This document shows positions 24,130 through 35,302 of a DNA stretch of 64,000 nt, piece after piece. Every line of letters starts with the position of its first letter. The stretch's first letter is position 1. Under the pieces are notes generated by a model. That model was not told where the DNA came from. It ran no database searches and worked only from the letters and a program-made list of their open reading frames with translations. The position numbers and the translations under genes were made by a program. Source of the DNA: Mesocentrotus franciscanus (taxonomy: Eukaryota > Echinodermata > Echinoidea > Camarodonta > Strongylocentrotidae); the NCBI GenBank assembly GCA_037976565.1, contig CP137675.1:25932831-25996830 (forward strand), in the 5' to 3' direction.

Positions 24130-25465
24130 GAGTATAATGCATCTCTGTAGAAAATTTGAATGAAATCTTTAAGAAATGTGGCAGTTAGAGCGCACAAAAG
24201 ACAGCCACCAAAATACGACCTTTGACCCTATAACAGACGGAACACAGGTGGCAGCATCACCAAACACTAAAGATGTGTACATTGTACTAAGACGTACACA
24301 TCTCCATACAACATTTGAAAGAAATCCGTCAAGAAATGTGGCAGTTAGAGAGCATAAAAGACATATGACCTTTGACCATATAAAAGACGGAACAAGAGGG
24401 CAGCATCGCCCAAAAGTGTAGATGTGTAGATTGTACCAAGATACATCTCCTTTCAAAATTTGAAAGAAATCCATCATGAAATATGACCTGCAGAGCGCAC
24501 ACTAGACACCCACCAAAATATGACCTTTGACCCTATAACAGACGGAACACAGGTGGCAGCATCACCAAACACTAAAGATGTGTACATTGTACTAAGACAC
24601 ACCTCCATACAACATTCGAAACAAATGTGTCAAGAAATGTGGCAGTTAATTAGAGTGCATAAAAGACATATGACCTTTGACCATATAAAAGACGGAACAA
24701 TGAGGGCAGCATCGCCCAAAAGTGGAGATGTGTAGATTGTACCAAAATACATCTCCTTTCAAAATTTGTAAGAAATCCGTCATGAAATATGACCTGCAGA
24801 GCGCACACTAGACACCCACCAAAATATGACCTTTGACCCTATAAAACATGGGACACTCGTGGCAGCATCACCAAAAACTATAGGTGTGTAGATTTTACCA
24901 ACATACACTTCCTTACTCAATTTGAAAGAAATCTGTAAAGAAATGATGTAGTTAGACCACACACTAGAGTGCACACAAGATATCTATCAAAATATGACCT
25001 CTGACCCTATAAAAGACGGAACACTGGAGGCAGCATCAGCAAAATCTATAGGCTTGTAGATTGTACCGAGATACACCTTGGTTCAAAATTTGAACAAAAT
25101 CCGTTTGGAAATGATGCAGTTAGACCGCACACTAGAGTGCACATAAGACATCTATCAAAATATGATCTTTGACCCTATAAAAGACGGAACACTAGAGGCA
25201 GCGTCACCAAAATCTATAGGCTTCTAGATTATACCAAGATACACCTTCGTTCAAAATTTGAACAAAATCCCTTGAGAAATGTGGCCTATAGAGCGCACAC
25301 AAACCATCCACAAAAATATGGCCTTTTACCCTATAGAAGACGGAACACTGAGGGCAGCATTACCAAAAGTTATAGGTGTGTAGATTCTACCAAGATACAC
25401 CTCCATACAAAATTGGAAAAAAATCCGTCAAGGAATGTGGCAGTTAGAGCACACACAAGAATATG
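24130..25465. repeat. Satellite-like tandem repeat, 150-168-bp units
   Basis: The anchor ATGACCTTTGACCCTATA recurs at about 24221, 24371, 24526, 24676, 24832, 25000, 25168 and 25324, giving spacings of 150, 155, 150, 156, 168, 168 and 156. The first four copies alternate in two types, producing a 305-bp dimer. Units also share AAATGTGGCAGTTAGAGCGC and GACGGAACACAGGTGGCAGC blocks. The array lies in the intron of zinc-finger gene A. It ends in a CGG run at about 25467-25486. Confidence 0.9.
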
Positions 25466-25667
25466 ACGCGGCGGCGGCGGCGGCGTAACGCTGCTGAATC
25501 CAAAGTACCCCACCGGATACAATAAAAAAAACTGAAACAAACAATACAGACAAAACTAAAACAATATGACTCTGACTTCATTTGTTATGCATGTTGAGTT
25601 CCCCATTTTTGTCAGTTCTTTTTGAGAACAGCATGCAATTTATATATTTTTTTTTTGGTCTCCTCAG

Positions 25668-25840
25668 ATGGCAACTTGAGTGTGGAGAGCACCAATCAAA
25701 GCATAGGAACATCCCATCAAAAAGGCATCGAGACAACCCATGAAAGTTCAAGAGAGACAGCGCTGGAGGGTTGTCAGAGAGACTCTTTTGATGGTAACGT
25801 GAATAGTAAAGTGTTGGAAAAGAAAAACTGGAGAAAGTAA
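25668..25840 (+). pseudogene. Decayed spacer exon of a zinc-finger paralog
   Basis: Acceptor TTTTTTTTTGGTCTCCTCAG is followed by AT GGC AAC, reading D-GNLSVESTNQS after a phase-1 junction, the same start as the intact finger exons at 26873, 30267 and 40720. It continues to KVLEKKNWRK and stops at 25838-25840 with no zinc finger. The segment DSFDGNVNSKV aligns with QLIDGKVNCTV of the next exon. A 618-bp foldback element begins 37 bp downstream and a lone finger relic lies at 26596-26752, so this looks like a finger exon disrupted by insertion and decay. It might still be spliced as a finger-less terminal exon. Confidence 0.7.
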
Positions 25841-25876
25841 TGAAGTATAATAAAACTGGATAAAATAATAATAATG

Positions 25877-26494
25877 GTTTACACCTAGAAAATTGCTAAT
25901 TACTTTAAATATCATCTATGAACATTTAATTATTATACATCTTATGAAAGAGTGTTTTATCCCAAATCATTTGGTATCATTTTTGTGTGGTATGTGTTCA
26001 CGCTTGGATGAACAGGAGGCATTGTTTGCGAGAGTGCAAAAATCGACTTGCGCCAAAGTGATGCCTACAGCATGTATTATGTTGGGATTAGCGGAGTGAG
26101 AGAATGAATTGAATGTATCAAATGAAATGCATTGCATATGCTTTTTGCAGAAGCAAAGTCACACACGCACACACACACGCGCACAAATGTTCGTTGATAT
26201 TTAATATTTGATATGTGTGGCATGATTAATTTTGTTAGGGATGTTATTTGGATCTGCAAAAACCGATTTTAATACCCAAATCCCAATTGTTTTATTTAAA
26301 CATCAGATAAGCAACTTTGGCGCAAGTCGATTTTTGCACTCTCGCAAACAATGCCTCCTGTTCATCCAAGCCTGAACACATACCACAAAAATGATACCAA
26401 ATGATTAGGGATAAAACACTCTTTCATAAGATGTATAATAATTTACTGTTCATAGATGATATTTAAAGTAATTAGCAATTTTCTAGGTGTAAAC
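25877..26494. mobile_element. Foldback element with about 180-bp arms
   Basis: Arm 25877-26059 and arm 26314-26494 are near-identical reverse complements (outer GTTTACACCTAGAAAATTGC; inner GACTTGCGCCAAAGT), separated by about 254 bp that includes a CA/CG dinucleotide repeat near 26160-26187. No protein is encoded. It lies between two fragments of a decayed zinc-finger exon. Confidence 0.88.
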
Positions 26495-26595
26495 TTTTTT
26501 TGACTCACACGGTATTGTGCCATCTATCTAGTAAAACTATTACGAGGCACATTATGAAATTAAGAAATTAAGAAATTCAAGGGGTCAGACTGTAA

Positions 26596-26752
26596 AAAAC
26601 TTGTGACACAAAGAGAGTTGTCTCAAGACATAAAGGAACCCAATCCCATGAAGGCAAATTGCCTTTTCAGTGTCCCCACTGTAATAAAGTATTCACTAGC
26701 AAGCAGTGTCTCTCCAGACATCTAAAAACCCACACAGGTGAAAAGCTATTTT
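26596..26752 (+). pseudogene. Zinc-finger relic
   Basis: One frame reads SRHKGTQSHEGKLPFQCPHC, then NKVFTSKQCLSRHLKTHTGE, then a stop. This is the end of one C2H2 finger, a linker, and one complete finger. No acceptor with the usual Asp-Gly-Asn start precedes it. It is probably the surviving end of the paralog whose spacer lies at 25668-25840. Confidence 0.8.
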
Positions 26753-26872
26753 AATATTGTTATATAACAACATTTTCTAGATCTCAGTCTGTAGCAGTTC
26801 GCTCAATAACTTATATTTTAAAGGTATCTTCTTTAGAAATAGCATAGAATTATTTCTTCTTCCCCTTCTCAG

Positions 26873-28251
26873 ATGGAAATTGCAGTCTGGAGAGCATCGT
26901 TCAAAATGCAAGATTGCCCCATCAACTTTTGGGAGAGAGGAGATCAAAGGATGATCACGGACAGTTGATTGACGGTAAAGTGAATTGTACAGTGATTGAT
27001 AGAAGGGTTACTCCATTTCTTCCCAAAGCTGAGGTAGAATCCTCACCTGAACCATCTATGAAAGAGAGTAGATGGGATGAACAAAGGGGTGCAGGAGGAG
27101 CTACATTTATAGCTAATGCATATTCTGAAGATGAACTGCACAGATTGATGAGTTCAAAAGAAGAAGTGCAATGCGATGAGATATCTTGTGACGAGACAAC
27201 AAATCATCATAACATTTATTCTTTTCCGTCAGATACTTCACTCCCTGTTTGTTCCAACAATGTGAGTCCCTCCACAGAAGTTAACCCCTTTCAGTGTTCG
27301 GATTGTGACAAATCGTTTTCAGAACTGAGAAAACTTTCACGACATATGAGAATCCACACAGCTGAAAAGCCATTTCAATGTTCCTATTGCAACAAAAGAT
27401 TTACATTCAAGAGTCATCTTATTGCACACTTGAGGATCCACTCGGGGGAAAAGCCAAATGTGTGTTCTATATGTAATGCAGCATTCTCCACTAAGAGCTC
27501 TCTAAATAGACATAAAATGAGCTCCCACGCTGGGCAAGAGCCGTATGAGTGTTCACATTGCAAACAGAGATTTACGTACAAGAGTCAACACATGGAACAC
27601 ATGAAGACTCACGGAGGAAAGCCACATCGGTGTTCTATATGTGACAAAGCATTCAGCAGAATGAGCTCTCTTACCAGACATATAAGGATGCACACTGGAG
27701 AAAAGCCCTACAAGTGTTCTAAGTGCAACCACGGATTTGCAGAGAAAAGAAATCTTACATATCACATGAGAATCCATACTGGAGAACAGCCGTTCCAATG
27801 CTCGATTTGTAACAAGCGATATGTAACCAAGGAATCTTGCGATAGACATGTTAGGTCCCACAATGGTGAGCTGCCACATCACTGTTCTTTCTGTAATAAA
27901 GCATTCTCCTCAGTGGGACATCTTGAGGCACATACAAGATCCCACACAGGTGAAAAGCCACATCCGTGCTCTTTGTGTAACATGTCTTTCTCTAGATTAA
28001 GCTCTCTCAATAGACACATGAAAACACACTCAGGAGAAAAGCCATACCATTGTTCATTTTGTAACAAGGCTTTCTACTTATCGAGCGTTCTCTCGATACA
28101 TCTAAGAACGCACACAGGCGAAAAACCATTTCAGTGTTCCTTTTGCAACAAAAGATTTATATCTCAAGATTATTGTGCAAAACACACCAGAATACACACT
28201 GGTGAAAAGCCTCACCAGTGTTCATTTTGTACCATGGCATTTCCCGAGTGA
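26873..28251 (+). CDS. C2H2 zinc-finger exon, first part (11.5 fingers)
   Basis: Acceptor TTCTTCCCCTTCTCAG ends at 26872. The phase-1 junction gives D-GNCSLESIVQNARLPHQ. An acidic spacer of about 140 residues follows (SSPEPSMKESRWDEQ; EDELHRLMSSKEEVQCDE). Eleven complete C2H2 fingers then run from FQCSDC to FQCSFC with mostly TGEKP-type linkers, and a twelfth starts HQCSFCTMAF. The frame then reads PE and stop at 28249-28251, but the finger array continues without a gap in the next frame. One missing T at 28240-28242 explains this. The product would be a nuclear DNA-binding protein, probably joined to the exon at 23240. The break may be a real mutation or a sequence error. Confidence 0.88.
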
Positions 28252-29450
28252 GCTCTCTGACAAGACATATTAGAACACATACAGGAGAAAAACCTTATAG
28301 ATGTACTTTCTGTGACAAAGCATTCTCCTCAAGGAGAAACCTCTTGAAGCATACAAGAAACCACATGGGTGAAAAGCCATATAAGTGTCCTGATTGCAAT
28401 AAGAGATTTGCAGAAGAAGCATCTCTTAGACTACACATAACAACCCACACTACAAAGAAACAACACCTTTGCTCTTTATGTAACATGACATTCTCTAAAT
28501 TGAGCAATCTAAATAGACATAAGAGAACCCATACCGGTGAGAAGCCTTATGGGTGTTCTCTCTGTGATAAATCCTTCTCCATAAAGAGCCATGTCTCGGC
28601 ACATATGAAAACCCATACAGGTGAAAAACCTTTTGAATGTTCTGAGTGCAACAGAAGATTTGCAATGAAGAGCAATCTCACGCAACACATGAGAAACCAC
28701 ACTGGTGATAAACCGCATCGTTGTTCCTTTTGTAACATGGCCTTCTGCAGAGCAAATTTTCTAGCAAGACACATAAGAACGCATACAGGAGAAAAGCCTT
28801 TCCAGTGCTCTTATTGCAATAAAAGGTTTGCAGGAAAGAAAAATCTTAAAGATCATGTGAAGACTCACACTGGCGAACCTCCATATCAATGTTCTGTGTG
28901 TAACAATTCATTTTCCACAATGGTTGATCTCTCAAGACATTCAGGAACCCATACAGGTGAAAAGCCTTATGAGTGTCCTTACTGCAACCAGAGATATGCA
29001 GAAAAGAGAAATCTGACAGAACACATGGGGACCCATATTGGAGAAAAGCCACATCATTGTTCGTTGTGTAAATCAACTTTCACTAAATTGAGCTCTTTGA
29101 AGAAACATGTGAGAAATCACCATGGGAAGAGGCCCTATCAGTGTGCGTTCTGCAATGAAACATTTAACGATAAGGATGACCTGTTAGTGCATGTAAAAAC
29201 CCACACCAGAAAGGACCTTTACCATTGTTTAATTTGTAACAAACCATTACCCACAATTAGGGGTCTTTCATTACATATTCAATTAACCCACAAAGGCAAA
29301 AGCCTTGCCAGTGTCCTTCCTGAAACAAAGCATTCGCCACAAGGCATGAGCTCGCAAGAAATACCAGAACCCAGTGAACCCACACAAGAAAACATTCCTG
29401 TTGCATTGTTCAGGGCAGCTATTCCAAAGGCTCATTCCATAAACCCATGA
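28242..29450 (+). CDS. C2H2 zinc-finger exon, second part (12 fingers)
   Basis: Continuation of the preceding exon in another frame. It starts SRVSSLTRHIRTHTGEKPYR, the second half of finger 12, and holds twelve further complete fingers (YRCTFC to YHCLIC). A 50-residue tail rich in Pro, Ser and Glu (SPQGMSSQEIPEPSEPTQEN) ends in stop at 29448-29450. All zinc ligands of these fingers are present, and over 400 codons remain open after the frameshift, so the break must be very recent or artefactual. No acceptor suits an independent exon here. The combined array would have 24 fingers. Confidence 0.85.
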   Translation, partial: SRVSSLTRHIRTHTGEKPYRCTFCDKAFSSRRNLLKHTRNHMGEKPYKCPDCNKRFAEEASLRLHITTHTTKKQHLCSLCNMTFSKLSNLNRHKRTHTGEKPYGCSLCDKSFSIKSHVSAHMKTHTGEKPFECSECNRRFAMKSNLTQHMRNHTGDKPHRCSFCNMAFCRANFLARHIRTHTGEKPFQCSYCNKRFAGKKNLKDHVKTHTGEPPYQCSVCNNSFSTMVDLSRHSGTHTGEKPYECPYCNQRYAEKRNLTEHMGTHIGEKPHHCSLCKSTFTKLSSLKKHVRNHHGKRPYQCAFCNETFNDKDDLLVHVKTHTRKDLYHCLICNKPLPTIRGLSLHIQLTHKGKSLASVLPETKHSPQGMSSQEIPEPSEPTQENIPVALFRAAIPKAHSINP

Positions 29451-30266
29451 TGACCTACCAAAGAACGACACCAAATCTGTTTACCTTCGTTGCATGGCAG
29501 TGGTCATGTGTGGATCCACTCCAGAGAAAAATTAAGATCAGTATACCAAATGCAACCTTTCATTTGCAGTAAAGGGCTATTTTACTCACTGTGGAGATCG
29601 AGCCAAACCTCATCAATGTTTGGATTGTCATAAATCTTTCCCCCACAAAGACTCATCTGAGCTCTCTCAGAGAAGTGTTTGTGACACCATTTAATTATTA
29701 CTTTGTCACAAAGCATTCTCCATTATTAAAGAGTTGTCTTTCTATGTATATGAGAATCCTCTCTTGAGAAAATAGTTAATATTATTGTCAACTATGTTTT
29801 ATGTTCATTTGATCTGATCAGTATCAAATGGAATCATTGTGATGTTGATGTGCAAAAACAGCAATCAATAAATGAACAAATGATCAATGAGTATACATGT
29901 ATATTAATTAGTTTCTTGCAACATGGAATTCTACAGACCCTATGATAAAAGTTGTATTTTTTGGTTAAGATCAGTAAAACATATTCTCTACATAGTATTT
30001 CAAGACCTATGAAGAAAAAATATTGTACTAAAGCCACACCATTGTTTACAAGGCATGAACAAGAAGAATCTCAATCAATGCATGATAACTTGATAGCCCA
30101 CTATGGCAAAAAGCCACATGTGGATTATGGCATTTCCAGAACGAGTTCTCTCCCAAACCATAGAATTCTAAGAACTACTGTAACAATCAAAACCAGATCA
30201 TGGGATATATCTGTTCCTACTGTAACAAAATATTTTCCAGATTTAGTAATCTCTTTTTCTCCTCAG
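29451..30266 (+). pseudogene. Zinc-finger relics before the third finger exon
   Basis: Broken frames contain KPHQCLDCHKSFPHKDSSEL near 29610-29660, HDNLIAHYGKKPHVDYGIS near 30080-30130 and CSYCNKIFSRFSNL at 30212-30255, directly before the acceptor of the next exon. None is open for a complete array. They look like the eroded end of an older finger array. No copy of the IKEEV N-terminal exon is present in this interval. Confidence 0.65.
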
Positions 30267-31645
30267 ATGGAAATTGCAGTCTGGATAGCACCAATCCAAA
30301 TACGAGATTGCTCCATCAACATTTGGGAGAGACAGGACTGAAGGATGAACAGAGACAGTTAATTGATGGTAAATTGAATTGTGCAGTGATAAAAAAAAGG
30401 GGTTCTGATTTCCTCCGAACCGTTGAGATAGGAACCCCAGTTGATACATCCAGGAGAGACGATCTATCGAATGGTAGTTGCTCCAGCAGCACTCGCAATC
30501 ATGAGACTCGTTTTATAGAAACAGCAGTTGCAGAAAGAGATACATCAGGTCCTGAAAGTTTTGAAGATGAGGGTGGATGGATTAATACAGAAAAAGAGAA
30601 GGAATTTGATGATGAATTGTGTGAAAAATCAAATATGCAGTATAACGCACAGTCTCCTAAGTCATCTGTTCATGCTTTGAATGCTGGTCACTCCAATGAT
30701 AGGGGCTCTTGCTCAGAAGAAAAGCTTCCTCAATGTTTGGATCATGACAAAATGTTTTCTACAACTGGGAAAGTCTCTGGATATGAGAGAAGTCCCTCAA
30801 CTGAAAAGCAGTATCAGTGTTTGTACTGCATTAAAAGATTTATGTATAAGAGTCGACAAGTGGAACATATGAGAATTCACACTGGTGAAAAACCCTTTCA
30901 GTGTTCCTTTTGTGACATGGTATTCTCCAGAGTGGACTCTCTAAGAAAGCATAATACAAGCACCCATGAAGGGAAAATGCCTTACCCGTGCTCTGTATGC
31001 AAGAGAGGCATGCTTACGATGGATTCTTTTTCGAGACATATGGAAACCCACACCCATCGGTGCTCTCATTGTAGCAAAAGATTCACAAAAAGGTCTCATT
31101 ACGTAGAGCACATGTGCATCCACAGCGACGAGGAAAAGCCTTATCAGTGTTCTTTGTGCGACAAAACTTTCTCTACCAGTAGACAGTGTTTAAAGCATAC
31201 AAGAGCCCATGCTGGTGGAAAGCCGTACCAGTGCCCTCATTGCCCCAGGAGATATGCAGAAGAATCAACTCTGGTAGGGCATATCAGCAGAGCTCACTCT
31301 GCAGGAAAGACGTATCAGTGCCCTCTGTGTAAAAAAGCATTCTCCAGAATGAGTAATCTAAAACTACACACAAGATCCCACACGGGGGAAAAACCTTATA
31401 AATGTTCTGTTTGTGGTAAGGCATTCTCTAGAATGAGCAATCTTACACGACATACAAGATTCCACAGTGGCGCGAAGCCTTTTGAGTGTTCCTACTGCTA
31501 CGGGAGATTTACAGAGAAGAGAAATCTTATACAGCATATGAGAATACACACTGGGGAGAAGCCCTACGAGTGCTCCATTTGTAACGTGACATTTTCCCGT
31601 AATGGCTCCCTCACCAGACATAAAAGAACCCACAAGGGAGAATAG
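30267..31645 (+). CDS. C2H2 zinc-finger exon with 10 fingers
   Basis: Acceptor CTCTTTTTCTCCTCAG ends at 30266; the phase-1 junction gives D-GNCSLDSTNPNTRLLHQ. An acidic spacer of about 150 residues precedes one dead finger (PQCLDHDKMF, which has lost its second Cys). Ten fingers with full ligands follow, from YQCLYC to YECSIC. The third and fourth are joined by a shortened linker (ETHTHRCSHC). The frame ends in THKGE-stop, where the family has GEKP, so the stop is a one-base change of AAG to TAG in a linker. Degenerate fingers follow it. It has no N-terminal exon of its own nearby, so it may be an alternative last exon for 23240 or an orphan duplicate. Confidence 0.85.
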
Positions 31646-32815
31646 CCATATGCTTTTCTTTTGGCAACAAGGTATTCCCATAATAACTCGTCTCTCAAGA
31701 TATAAAATCCACACTGTAGAAAAGCCATCAAAGGTTGATTCCATGCATTGTGTCATGTATGGAAAATATGGGACAATGACATTGTCCAATATTCATTTCA
31801 TTTAAAACTAAAAATATCAAGATATATCATATTACCATTTAATGATGGTAGTGATACCAAAGGAACCATTAGTCAATTGTCATATAAAGAGATTTTCATT
31901 TTAGATAAATTATATAGATAAATGTCATGTCGTATGGGACACATTGCATGGAAAAATTACCTATCGCACAAGCAGAGAACGCACTGGAGAAATTCCACAT
32001 GTGTGTTTCACAGTGTAAAAAGCGTTCTACTAAAGTGCTATCCTGTTGGTGCAACTAAAACTCAAATTAAGGGAAACCTCTAATGTTTGGATTTTTAACA
32101 AAGTATTTCCAACATTGTGGGGTTTATCAATTCAAACTTGAACCCACAAAGGGTAAGAGCCTCATATCTGTTTCTCCTCTGTTGTAGTCTTTTTTACATT
32201 TATTTTTGATTCTCCAATATGAGTTGCCTTTCATTACAGAATCTATACATGTACATTGCAAAATATTCATCTGTGCCATTTACAAACAAATTTATTGTTC
32301 TCAAAATAAATCATTTACAATTATCTTGTGAACAACACACAAATAAATATAATGGAGAGAAGCCACTTCATTGTTCTAAATCTGATTACTTACTGGATAT
32401 TTACAGAAAGGAGATGGCTGACAGAAACCTGAAGATACATACATGGAGAATGAGGCCTCTCTGAAAGAAAAGAAAGAAAGAAGAAACAAAAAGAACCCTG
32501 ATGTGTTCACATTGTAACACAATCATTCACTCCTTGCACACAAAAACATACCCTGAGAGAGCCCACAACGAATAAAAGCCACTCCACTATTTCTTTTTAA
32601 TCAAAATATTCTCTACCCTAAGTTGCCTTTCTTGCAATATCAGCTCTGAATCCTGGGAACATTTCATATAGTACCGGTAGTCTATACTTAAGCATTTGTT
32701 AAGCATGTTTTCTCACATGCAGGCATATGAGAAATCATGCAAGTGAAAAAACATACGGTATGTGGTTTTATTGTCACAAATCAGTTCCACACATTTCTGT
32801 TTAAACGTGTAGTTA
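31646..32815 (+). pseudogene. Decayed zinc-finger tail beyond the stop
   Basis: Finger remnants appear in shifting frames after the stop at 31645: SRYKIHTVEKPSK near 31690-31735, FHMCVSQCKKRSTK near 31990, NGEKPLHCSKSDYL near 32350-32390, CSHCNTIIHSLHTK near 32500, and RHMRNHASEKTYG near 32725-32760. All are broken by stops and frameshifts. The ancestral array therefore extended about 1 kb further than today's reading frame. Confidence 0.75.
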
Positions 32816-34517
32816 TATTCACCATTTTGATTGGAGTACAGTATGTAAACTGACAAAGCCTAGAAAATGTGGTCCCGTGATTGCCAGGCTTAAGTTCAAT
32901 CAAAATGGATTGGTACTTTTATATTGCATATTCCTAAGGACGTATACTTAATATTCAAACATTTTCTTTCAGAATTGAAGTATTTGTACATTCGGAAGGA
33001 CATGAAGTTATTGTTTAAAGTTTAAACATTTGTTTGTTACCATTGTTTGAATTACATAGCCTATTTGTACATGTAATAGTGAAAGTCCAAGATTTGTTGT
33101 CCCATACGTTACTGCTCACACCTAAGATTTCAGTTTATCTGATGACTTTATCAAGCTGATAGCCCTATTAGAGCTTTAATCTGACAAAACAAAATAAAAT
33201 GATATAATTATGTCAATTTATTTTCGCAATTCACTTATACACTTCTTTAATTCTTAGTAAGATATGGGACATATCTTGGACTTGCCCAATAATTTTATAG
33301 GATATGTGAACTTGTGAAGAATTTATTATTAATTTCATCGTCTCTACTTTCAAGAACTCAATATGACCTTGGTCGCATATGATCGTTGTTTTGATATGAA
33401 TTGTGATTTACCTGTAAATGTATTCTTTGGTCTTCATGATTTCATATGACATCTCTCTGATCATATTATGAATGTGACATGGAATAGTGTACCTTTAAGT
33501 TCTGTTAAGATGTTAGGCAATATTGAATAAACCATGTAAACAAAAGAAAGAGAAGAAGAAAGAGGATTCTGAGCAAAATTATGGAAATAAGCAGAATGCT
33601 CTTTGAACCTCTGTTTGTTATAATTCATGCCCACCCCCCTTCCCCCCCAAAAAAAAAACTGTTGCCTCTGTGCCATTCTTATATAATTATGTTTTACCAC
33701 TGATAGACTGTTCTTTACAGCAGAATTACAAGTACAGTACATGTACATGTATTGTATTAAGGAAAAGAAAGAAACAAATGTAACCGGCGATTTTAATTGT
33801 GTGTTTGCCATGTTTGCCAAAGGAACATTAAACAGGTAGGAAAACCAATGATTTTCGCTTTATCACTCATAAAGAAATCACAGACTACAATGTACATGAA
33901 ATTGTTTACAGGGAATGTTGATATGTAGTACATGTGTAACAGTGTATTTACTTGTTATGTACCTTGGTATCTAAGTGGTCCATTACTGCCAATTGAGTAT
34001 TCAATTCTTTATACTTCTGATTAAATGACCCATCTTGATAATGACTAATATACATGTGTGTGTAGAAAATTCATATGCTAATAGTAATAGTTTCATAATC
34101 ATAGATAATTTGTTATGGCATATACAGGTACGATTGAACCATATTTACAAAAGGTTGGGTACTTCACGTTGTTGGGTTACACAATATTTTGTTAAAACAT
34201 TCCCCGATATTTACGAAAGGTCATGTTAACTGAATGTAAATAATCACAAGTTTTTCAAAGATGGTCTTTGGGATATCGCTAATCTTTTTACCTGTACATT
34301 TGTGAAAACATGCCCGTACAACTAGACAATGGCGAAGCGTCGATTGCTAACCTGTTAACGAACTCTTGTGATTATTTATTATTTAAAAAGTGTATGGTTG
34401 AGACCCTCGTTTTTAAAAGATTTCCTGAAGGTTTTTTCAGAAAGTGTCCACACTGTCCAGTAAACTGGACCCGACGCTTAAACGATAAGAGGCATTTTTT
34501 TCATAAATGCAACACCT
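32816..34517. other. Intergenic, no gene seen
   Basis: AT-rich. AATAAA-type words near 33190 and 33525 could serve as polyadenylation signals for the upstream finger exon. The minus-strand frame 33461-33820 and the plus frame 34310-34540 have no recognisable domain or splice context. Confidence 0.4.
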
Positions 34518-34798
34518 GGGGGGTGTTTCACAAAGACTAAGATCGACTTTAAGTTGGACTTAAGTATAACAGGTCGTTCGTGCCATTGTTTGCTCTCACC
34601 ATTATGATCTTTAGATAATATTTCTTCTTTCACTAATGAATTATCAAAAAATGTAAGTGTTGTAGATATTTTTACCATGATTTGTACGTCCCTTGAGAGA
34701 CCAATGCCAGTAAATAATGATAGCAAACAATGCCATGAACGGCCTGCTATACTTAAGTCCAACTTAAAGTCGATCTTAGTCTTTGTGAAACACCCCCC
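34518..34798. mobile_element. Miniature element, 77-bp inverted repeats
   Basis: Arm 34518-34594 (starting GGGGGGTGTTTCACAAAGAC) and arm 34722-34798 are reverse complements with about four mismatches, enclosing about 127 bp. The high arm identity implies recent activity or conversion. No clear target duplication was identified. Confidence 0.85.
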
Positions 34799-34974
34799 TG
34801 GCCCTTCAGGCATTACAGCTGGAGTATTCAAGAAAGTTAGTGTAACCCAAAGACGCGAAGATTCGATGGAACAAAGTAAGCCCTGGTGATTATGGCTAAT
34901 CCAAATTCACTCCCAATGAAATGACAGACACAAAAGTTTGTTTTTATTGTCAGATTTACAAGTACAGTCAAACC

Positions 34975-35302
34975 TGTCTATAGCGACCACCCAAGGGAAA
35001 CAGACGGGTGGTCTTTGTAGACAGGTTCCTATAGCACATGTTTCCAGGGAAAAAATTAATATTTATTTTTCGGGGGCTACTTTTCAAGCTTGCCAGCATA
35101 AAAATAACACTCTAAAATTTGTTTTGCATTGAACTCTATGCAAATTTACGGGGGCTCTTTTCTGATTTTCGGGGGCTCTTTTGGGCATTTCGGGGGCGAA
35201 TTCGCCCTGAGCCCCCATGCATGTTTCAATGAGAAACCAGTTTCAAGGGAAACAAAAATTGTGGTCTTTGTAGACAGGTAGTCACTAAAGCAGGTTTGAC
35301 TG
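34975..35302. mobile_element. Tc1/mariner-like miniature element, TA-flanked
   Basis: The inverted ends CAGTCAAACCTG and CAGGTTTGACTG are flanked by TA on both sides (34973-34974, 35303-35304), as in Tc1/mariner transposition. Internal subterminal motifs GGTGGTCTTTGTAGACAGGT and GTGGTCTTTGTAGACAGGT repeat. The centre contains an unrelated CGGGGGCTCTTTT-type simple repeat. No transposase. Confidence 0.8.

Noticed and set aside
24130..25465. Possible CRISPR-like array of regular repeats
   Set aside because: Units are contiguous 150-168-bp satellite copies without unique spacers, in a eukaryotic intron.
27553..29076. Minus-strand open frames across the finger exons
   Set aside because: Shadows of the C2H2 arrays, whose repeated codon pattern leaves the antisense strand open; no antisense domain or splice signals.
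33461..33820. 119-codon minus-strand frame
   Set aside because: No domain, a G-run-derived segment, and AT-rich intergenic composition.
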